Below, piece by piece: positions 58,360 through 64,000 of a stretch of DNA of 64,000 bases. Source of the DNA: Cunninghamia lanceolata (lineage: Eukaryota; Streptophyta; Pinopsida; Cupressales; Cupressaceae); assembly GCA_027924645.1 (NCBI GenBank), contig BSBN01000334.1, forward strand, positions 3,410,001-3,474,000, given 5' to 3'. Under the pieces are notes generated by a model. It was given only the letters and a program-made list of their open reading frames with translations, did not search any database and was not told the DNA's origin. The translations under genes and the position numbers were made by a program. Every line of letters starts with the position of its first letter. The first letter of the stretch is position 1.

Positions 58360-61194
58360 TGTCTACAACTTCTGCACTTGAGCTTGCCAATCCTGTTTAC
58401 CTTCATCCCAGACTTTCTTAGCTTCTTCAAGTATTCTACAATTTGTTTCAATCTCCATCAGAGACTCTTCACCTTCTTCTAGAGTGCTTAGCATACGATT
58501 TCCCTTTGATACTTCATTAGCACTCAAAAGGGCTTTTGAAATAATAAATAATTTGGGATTTATCAGATCCCGTATTTCTCCAAACTGTAAGATAATATTT
58601 TATTTTTGAGCCTCTAGTTGAAAGTAGTTCTTGTGAAGGTTTTAATTGCATTCCTTGTGCTTCCATCAAGGTCTAGTGCTAGATCATAGGCACCAGAAGC
58701 ATTGTTGATCTTGGACTCAATGGAGTCCATCTCTTTTCTTATGTTTCTAGTGGCTTCAAGCTATGTTAGGCCAAATTGGAAAAGGGCCTTAGCTTCAATT
58801 TAACAGTCTTGAACATCTTTCTATTTTTCCTAAAATTTCTTATGTGCACTGGGACATCTCTCAGTAAACTTTTTCATTCTCTTTTCATCTAACTTCTTTT
58901 CAAATTCATCTTCTATTTGTTCATTGAGTTTGTAGGCATATTCCTTGAAAGAATTCATTAAAGATTTCAGATTCTTTATACTTGAAAGAGATGTGTCAAT
59001 ATTTGCACCAGGTATGACAGCTTGCAATGTCTTCAAAGCTTCATCAATTAAATCTCCACTTTTCTGATGTGTCTCTATTACTTCTTTTCTAGCAGATGTA
59101 AGAAATAAGTCTCCAAGTTGAAGCTTTTGGAGAGGAAAAATATTATCCAAGACTATGTTCCCCTGTTGTACTGGAAAATGTAGCACATGTGAAGAGACAC
59201 AAGGTTGAAATTCAGGTTCAATACTCAATAAGTTTTTCAGGGAGTCTCCAAAGGGAATGGAGAAAACACCAGAAGACCTCACAATTTCCACATCTTGCTC
59301 CTTCTCTTTTCCTTCACCAGAGTCCATAGGGTTTTCTTCTTTCATTTTTGAATCTTTGAGAACATTTTTTCCCTTATCTTTCTCTTCTTCTTTACTATCT
59401 TCCTATTCTTCTTTGTCATTGTCCATTTTTTCATCTTTCTTTGAAAAATTTGTCTCTAATGTTTTCAGCATGTTATCCGGAGGAGAAATGGATGCATCTA
59501 CCTTTTCATTATCCTTGTCAGAGGTACCTTCTTCTTCAATGTTCTATTCTGCCTGTTTGTATATTTGAGCTATATCTTCTAGTACTGCAGCAACATTGTC
59601 TTGATTTTGTTCATTGCCTATATCATGCTCATGTTGAGCATTAATGTTTTGGAGCACTTCTTCATTTGAAACATCTGAAACACAATTGTTTGAGAACGTC
59701 CCATATTTTTGAGCTATATTAGAAATCTTTTCTATAGTTTCCTTTTTCAGTTTCTCAAAATCATTTGCATCTCTACTCATTAGAGTAGTTACCCTTTGTT
59801 TTACACTAGACTGAGTTGAATATAGTTGAGCTAATGTAGCTCTATTCTCATCTGACAATGAAGTGCCAACCTTTTGCAAAGCATATTCTTTTATTTTTCC
59901 TTCCTTTTGAATGGCTTCTTGTCTCCTCTTTAACAAAATATCCCATAACTCCGAAGGAACTTGACCTCAATATTCTTCATATCCACTTCCAAAATTATTT
60001 TATATTTCACTATGGCCTCTACTATGGTGACCTTATCATCCTCATTGGCCTCATTATACAAAGTAGTTGTATCTCCTAAAGCATCATGTTGTACAATATT
60101 ATTGAATAAGGAAACTATTTTCATGGGAGTTCTAGGGCTTACTAGTTCTACTTGTCTTTGTTGTTTATCTTCAATTAGAGATCTCCCTCTGCTTTCCTAA
60201 GACTTCTTCTTTTTAGTTGCCACCTTCTTAGTGGCTTCTTTCTTCTTTTCCCACATATGTTCAACAAATCTTTTCTTTTCTTTGCAGTTGCTTCACTTTG
60301 TGAAGCATCTTCTGTTCATTTCCACATCAGTTTAGGCTTAACTTCTTCTTCTTCATCTATACTTGTGCTAACATCCATCTTGCTAACTACCTTTGTCTTA
60401 ACTCTTTTCATGGTAGGGGCAGTAGGGGCATCTTCATCAGATATTTTCTTCTTTTCAACCTTAGTAACTTGGGCCATCGGAGGAGTTTTCTATTTTACCA
60501 GAGCTACGTTTCTTTTCTCACCAGCTGAAGGCATAGTCCTGTAGGAATTCTAAAGGGTAGGAGGAATGGTAGCAATTCTACTGGATCTTCTTGGGCTTCC
60601 TGAGCTTTCTACAGCATTGGTTTCTCCCTTAATTTGTACTCTAACTCTACATCTGCTCTTTTGATATCCCAATACTTTCTTCATATTCATGAACTATTTT
60701 TTGTACCTTCATCCTTATCTAGGGCTTGCACTACTCCATATGCACTTCTACAAATTTATCTTCATAGGTACAAAATCTTTCTTTGGTGGTCTCCTTAGGG
60801 CTTTTCAATAGTACATTAGCTAGACCAATAGTTTCTTGTTCATATACTTCATATCATATAGTAGGGATCCACACAGTCCTTGGCTCAACAACTTCCATCA
60901 CACATACATCAATAGAAACCAAGAAGATAATATCATTCTAATATTTTTCAACCAGTTTCCTTGGTATTCTCTCTTCTCTACATCTTTTTTCTGAAAAACT
61001 ACAAAGAATGCAGGAAGGGCATCGTCTTGAGCCTTAGCATAACCAAGACTTCTTATGAAGTCAGCAATCAGCAAAACCCCAAGTGGTATCGAAGAAAATG
61101 CTCCCAACGGATCATCCTCAATAGATTTAGCAGGGAATTTCTTGAATTTAGGTTGAGGTTTCTCTGTTACCTCAATAACCCTTGGAGTTGCCAT
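58360..61194 (-). pseudogene. CopiaD accessory ORF in place of pol (unknown function)
   Basis: Starts at ATG 61194 (MATPRVIEVTEKPQPKFKKF). The N-terminal part is a compact-looking domain (DDPLGAFSSIPLGVLLIADF, DDALPAFFVVFQ). Then come stretches rich in K, E, P and T near 60600-60200 with basic clusters (KKRK-like near 60270), a part at 59936-59544 (MLKRRQEAIQKEGKIKEYAL), and a helical region at 59345-58830 with KNLKSLMNSFKEYAYKLNEQ and EDEFEKKLDEKRMKKF. The C-terminus near 58400 is uncertain. Several frameshifts and stops break it. No pol, envelope or membrane features. No convincing match to the GypsyA and GypsyB accessory ORFs by eye. Not recognised. Confidence 0.65.
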
Positions 61195-61689
61195 TGAAAA
61201 ATGATAACAAACATTTTGAGAACAAAGATCTCTGATAAACTAGGGTAAACCAAAGATTGAGAGATACCTTTTCTTCACTTTTACTATACTAGGGTTTTGA
61301 TGAAGTGAACTCTGAATCACCTTGATCTCTTCTTCTACTCAACATAGCTCTTGATCTAGTCTTTGAATGATTTTCCTATGTAAAATTCCTTTTATAGATT
61401 TCTAGATTTGACCTAATTCGTATTTAATTCCCCAGACAATAGAACTGTCAAACCTTTCTCAATGTACACTGTCACCTACAAATACTCCACAAACTTCTGT
61501 ATCAAGAGATTTTCTACCAGAACTTTCTCCAACAGTTTAAGCATATTATCCTACACATATATCCTCATACTGAAGCATCAGCATCTTTTCTTTGGCAGGG
61601 GTGAATTTTTTTCATTAAAGCTCCTCCTAAGCTAAATATCTCAACTTATTTTCTAGAGGAAACATTTGCACCAGAATCTAGTACAAACC
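61195..61689 (-). other. CopiaD spacer between gag and accessory ORF
   Basis: About 0.5 kb without a long frame. At its right end the minus strand reads FVLDSGAN near 61690, which may be the first residues of a Copia protease before a deletion. It contains the TATA candidate at 61388-61396. Confidence 0.5.
61388..61396 (-). promoter_or_regulatory. TATA box candidate for the CopiaD accessory ORF
   Basis: On the minus strand TATAAAAGG, a near-consensus plant TATA box, about 195 bp before the ATG at 61194. This fits an internal promoter with a leader of about 160 bp. Sequence evidence only. Confidence 0.4.
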
Positions 61690-62735
61690 CATCCTTAGCC
61701 TATGTTACATCCTTCTTAAACCAAATCTTATTCATCTCCTTCTTAGTCTCTGCTGGATCAATCTTTTGAGTTGATTTGTTCTTCTCTCCTAGATTATCTT
61801 TCTTCATGTTTGTTCTCCTACAGAACTTGGAAATATGTCCAGACTTATTGCAATTGTAGCACACAACATTCCTCTCACTAGTATTCCTTCCATTCATTCT
61901 AGATCTGCATTGGTTATCTTTGTGCCCAAAACTATTGCATGTATAACAGTAGCCATTGAAAGATTGAACCATTCTACCATTATTATAGCCATTCATCACT
62001 TGACTTCTAGATTTTCTATCTTTATGACCAACATTTTCACATGTGAAGCATTGACCAAGAGAAAGCAGAACATTCTGATTCTTTCTACCTCTACATTCTA
62101 TTGCCTTGTATCCAAATTTATTGCAAGAATGACAAAAACCATTGAATTATGGATACCTTTGAGTATTTGCTTATCTGACTGGTTGTCTTTTCACTTTATT
62201 TCTTTGAATCTGGATCTGCTTGGCATTGTTCCTTTGATTTGAAGTCTGATTTGATTTTGAACTTTCCCCTAAAACCTCTTTATCTTTTAAACTTTTTTGA
62301 CTTGCAATCATTTCATAAAGCTTGGTAGAACTCATCTTAAACTTCTCTTCATACATCCTTGCCTTCTCTAGATTAGATCTCAGATTTACAATTTTCTATT
62401 CAAGCCTTGTACATTCTTCTGATTTGCTTTTCACTACTGCATTAAGACATTCCTCAATTCTTGTCTTCTCCTCAACTAGCACTTTTAGACCACTAATAGA
62501 TTCATTTGCATGCTTCAATTTTTCACTAAATTCCTTATACCTTTCATTAAAATTTTTGACTTGTACTCTCAATTTTTTTATGGATTCATCTACTTCTCTA
62601 ACATTTTCCTTTTCTTTCAAGATCCTCAAGAGCAACATTAAGTTCCCCAGCTTTGTCAAGCATGCAGTCTTCTTCAACCTATTTAGCAGCAGGAATCTCT
62701 TCCGAAGGAGTAGGAAATCTTCTAGCACCCATGTG
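61690..62735 (-). pseudogene. CopiaD partial gag: coiled coil plus four zinc knuckles
   Basis: Starts at ATG 62731-62729 (MGARRFPTPSEEIPAAK), only about 55 bp after the PBS; an early frameshift follows. Next is a heptad-like charged region at 62630-62350 (NVREVDESIKKLRVQVKN, ISGLKVLVEEKTRIEE), then KLYEMIASQKSLKDKEVLG, typical of Copia gag C-terminal halves. Four knuckles follow between about 62140 and 61800: CHSCNKFGYKAIEC (His to Tyr), CFTCENVGHKDRKS (last Cys to Ser), CYTCNSFGHKDNQC and CYNCNKSGHISKFC (both intact). The UBN2 N-terminal domain is missing, so the gag is truncated at its start. Confidence 0.78.
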
Positions 62736-62785
62736 TTAAATCTCCAAGAACTTCCTTGAGTGGTTAGGCTTCTTACAATGAACCT

Positions 62786-62798
62786 GGCTCTAATACCA
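62786..62798 (-). other. CopiaD primer binding site
   Basis: Minus strand TGGTATTAGAGCC, one change from the initiator tRNA-Met type, two bases after the 5' LTR. Confidence 0.85.
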
Positions 62799-62800
62799 AT

Positions 62801-64000
62801 TGTTGAACACCTAGAATACTGAGGGGGGGGGTGGGGTTGAATCAGTATTATCTTAAACTATTTACACATCAAACATTTTAATCCATTTAGAGTATTTAGT
62901 TGTAGTAAAGGAAATTAAGCATAAAGCATGCAGCCACAATTCATAACACAAGAACACCAGGATTTTTATGTGGAAAACCCAAAATGGGAAATACCACTAT
63001 GAGGATTAGCTCACAATATATATTAATGAGGCACCCGGTTAAGGTTGATAGAATTGGTGGACTCATTGTCCAAGCATGCTCACTATAGATGGCTCAATGC
63101 CAAAGGACTCACTGTCCTAAAAGAAAAAGATAAAAGAGAATGGGTGGGTCACTGCTAAGTTTGAATTGTTTACAGTTGTATCTAACACATACATGAAGTA
63201 CAGTTCCAATAAAACTCTAAATAGTTATCATATTATTTTGAATTACCGAACTGCTATGCTCTCCATACACAATCTTCATCTAGAATTCCCTTGTCACTTT
63301 TCATAGATCACATCTCTATCTCACATCATTTAAACATCGAAAACATTCCTTCATATATATCCACTTCTTTCACAACATCAATTAGGTCAGCCTAATTGGA
63401 TGTAATGTGCAGGACATGCCATACATAACGTATTGGTCCCAAAACTTTACACACATACTCTACACCAAGATTCAAACTTTGAGATAGGTCAGCATGGACC
63501 TAAAATAGCTCCCACTTAACTCCATAAAACATTTTTTTCTTTTTTCACAACATCAACACCTTCAGATCAGACACACTGACAAGACAACAATACTGTAACT
63601 TCTCTGTCATTTTACAAAATTGTATACGGACCTCCAAAAAGCTTGAAACATGAAATATACATGATCCAGATATCCATAAACTTATCCTTAAATCTGTATA
63701 GCACACAGTTCACCTGCATTGAAATGTGGAGTGTCTCAAATCAAAACTAACATTGTCAATGCATTGTCTATTAAGAGTGTGATACTCAGAAAACTCTAAT
63801 TTTCATTCTGAAGAACTTCAAAAATTGAAACTTTGGCTTTGAAATCTCTAAACATGTGTTTACAACCCCTTGCAACTGCATAGATACATATTCTATACTG
63901 GATGAATGTGGACCAAAATACTAAAACTCTTTACACTGAATGCAGTATACTGACACTTTACCAAAATTCTCAACATGTTCCTTACCGGATAAAATCTCTT
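62801..64000 (-). repeat. CopiaD 5' LTR (runs off the window)
   Basis: 1200 bp visible of an LTR whose partner at 56633-58073 is 1441 bp. Begins TGTTGAACACCTAGAATACTG and then a nine-G run. Collinear with the partner to the window end. Confidence 0.9.

Larger units (their letters stand above)
56633..64000 (-). mobile_element. CopiaD: non-autonomous Copia-type LTR element with gag and an accessory ORF but no pol
   Basis: Minus strand, continuing past the right edge. 5' LTR from 62801, PBS 62798-62786, partial gag with zinc knuckles, a 0.5 kb spacer with a TATA box, an accessory ORF of about 2.8 kb, repeated polypurine tracts, PPT at 58090-58077, 3' LTR 58073-56633. No protease, integrase, RT or RNase H motif is seen in the 4.7 kb interior. 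Retaining gag but losing pol matches the TR-GAG class of non-autonomous elements. GGGGGAG-type tracts before the 3' LTR and the LTR style suggest a Sirevirus relative that depends on a full copy elsewhere. Confidence 0.85.

Noticed and set aside
62322..62759. 145-codon plus-strand frame with Ser/Phe/Leu-rich sequence
   Set aside because: Antisense shadow of the CopiaD gag coiled coil.
62821..62832. G-run as a possible functional motif
   Set aside because: Nine Gs in the CopiaD LTR where the partner has a shorter, interrupted run; probably simple-repeat slippage.

Overview
The window is repeat-dense plant nuclear DNA. It is AT-rich and filled with long nested LTR retrotransposons, with one LINE fragment and one pentatricopeptide-repeat (PPR) pseudogene. 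I see no intact cellular gene, operon, rRNA or tRNA gene. The element sizes (Gypsy copies of about 14-18 kb, LTRs up to 3.1 kb), the nesting and the PPR remnant suggest a large seed-plant genome, probably a gymnosperm. The species is inference only. Element names used here (GypsyA, B, C; CopiaA, BC, D) are mine. || Left half: GypsyC is a minus-strand Reina/CRM-like chromovirus whose 5' end is near 26.9 kb. Its gag, protease and RT lie at 23.8-26.7 kb, and its RNase H tail and integrase lie at 1-1342. It is split inside RNase H by about 22.5 kb. That insert is an unclassified segment (1343-2138 plus 23142-23818), which contains GypsyA (2139-23141, minus strand, TSD GTTAT), a Tat-like Ty3/gypsy element. 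GypsyA in turn contains CopiaA (9681-16860, plus strand, TSD CCCTT), a Sirevirus-like Ty1/copia element. || Right half: a decayed LINE ORF1 lies at 28.6-29.6 kb. CopiaBC is an old minus-strand Ty1/copia element now in three pieces (29830-31612, 35536-35942, 55824-56632). Its first interruption is a 3.9 kb block carrying the PPR pseudogene and a tiny LTR-like repeat pair. Its second is GypsyB (35943-55818, plus strand, TSD ATAAT), a Tekay/Del-like chromovirus whose 3' LTR holds a solo LTR of the CopiaA family. CopiaD (56633 to beyond 64000, minus strand) abuts the right piece. It has LTRs, PBS, PPT and gag zinc knuckles, but a long non-pol reading frame replaces pol. || Most interesting: GypsyB and GypsyA belong to different Ty3/gypsy branches, yet both carry a very long accessory ORF downstream of integrase, and the two ORFs appear related by eye. 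The GypsyB ORF spans 1436 codons in one frame with no frameshift. It is preceded by a plausible 182-bp intron and by a leader rich in TGACGTCA-type motifs. CopiaD has an unrelated accessory ORF with a TATAAAAGG box upstream. GypsyA also has an extra archaeal-type RNase H placed before RT. Stop codons breaking these genes are mostly TAG, as expected from CAG-to-TAG decay at methylated CHG sites.
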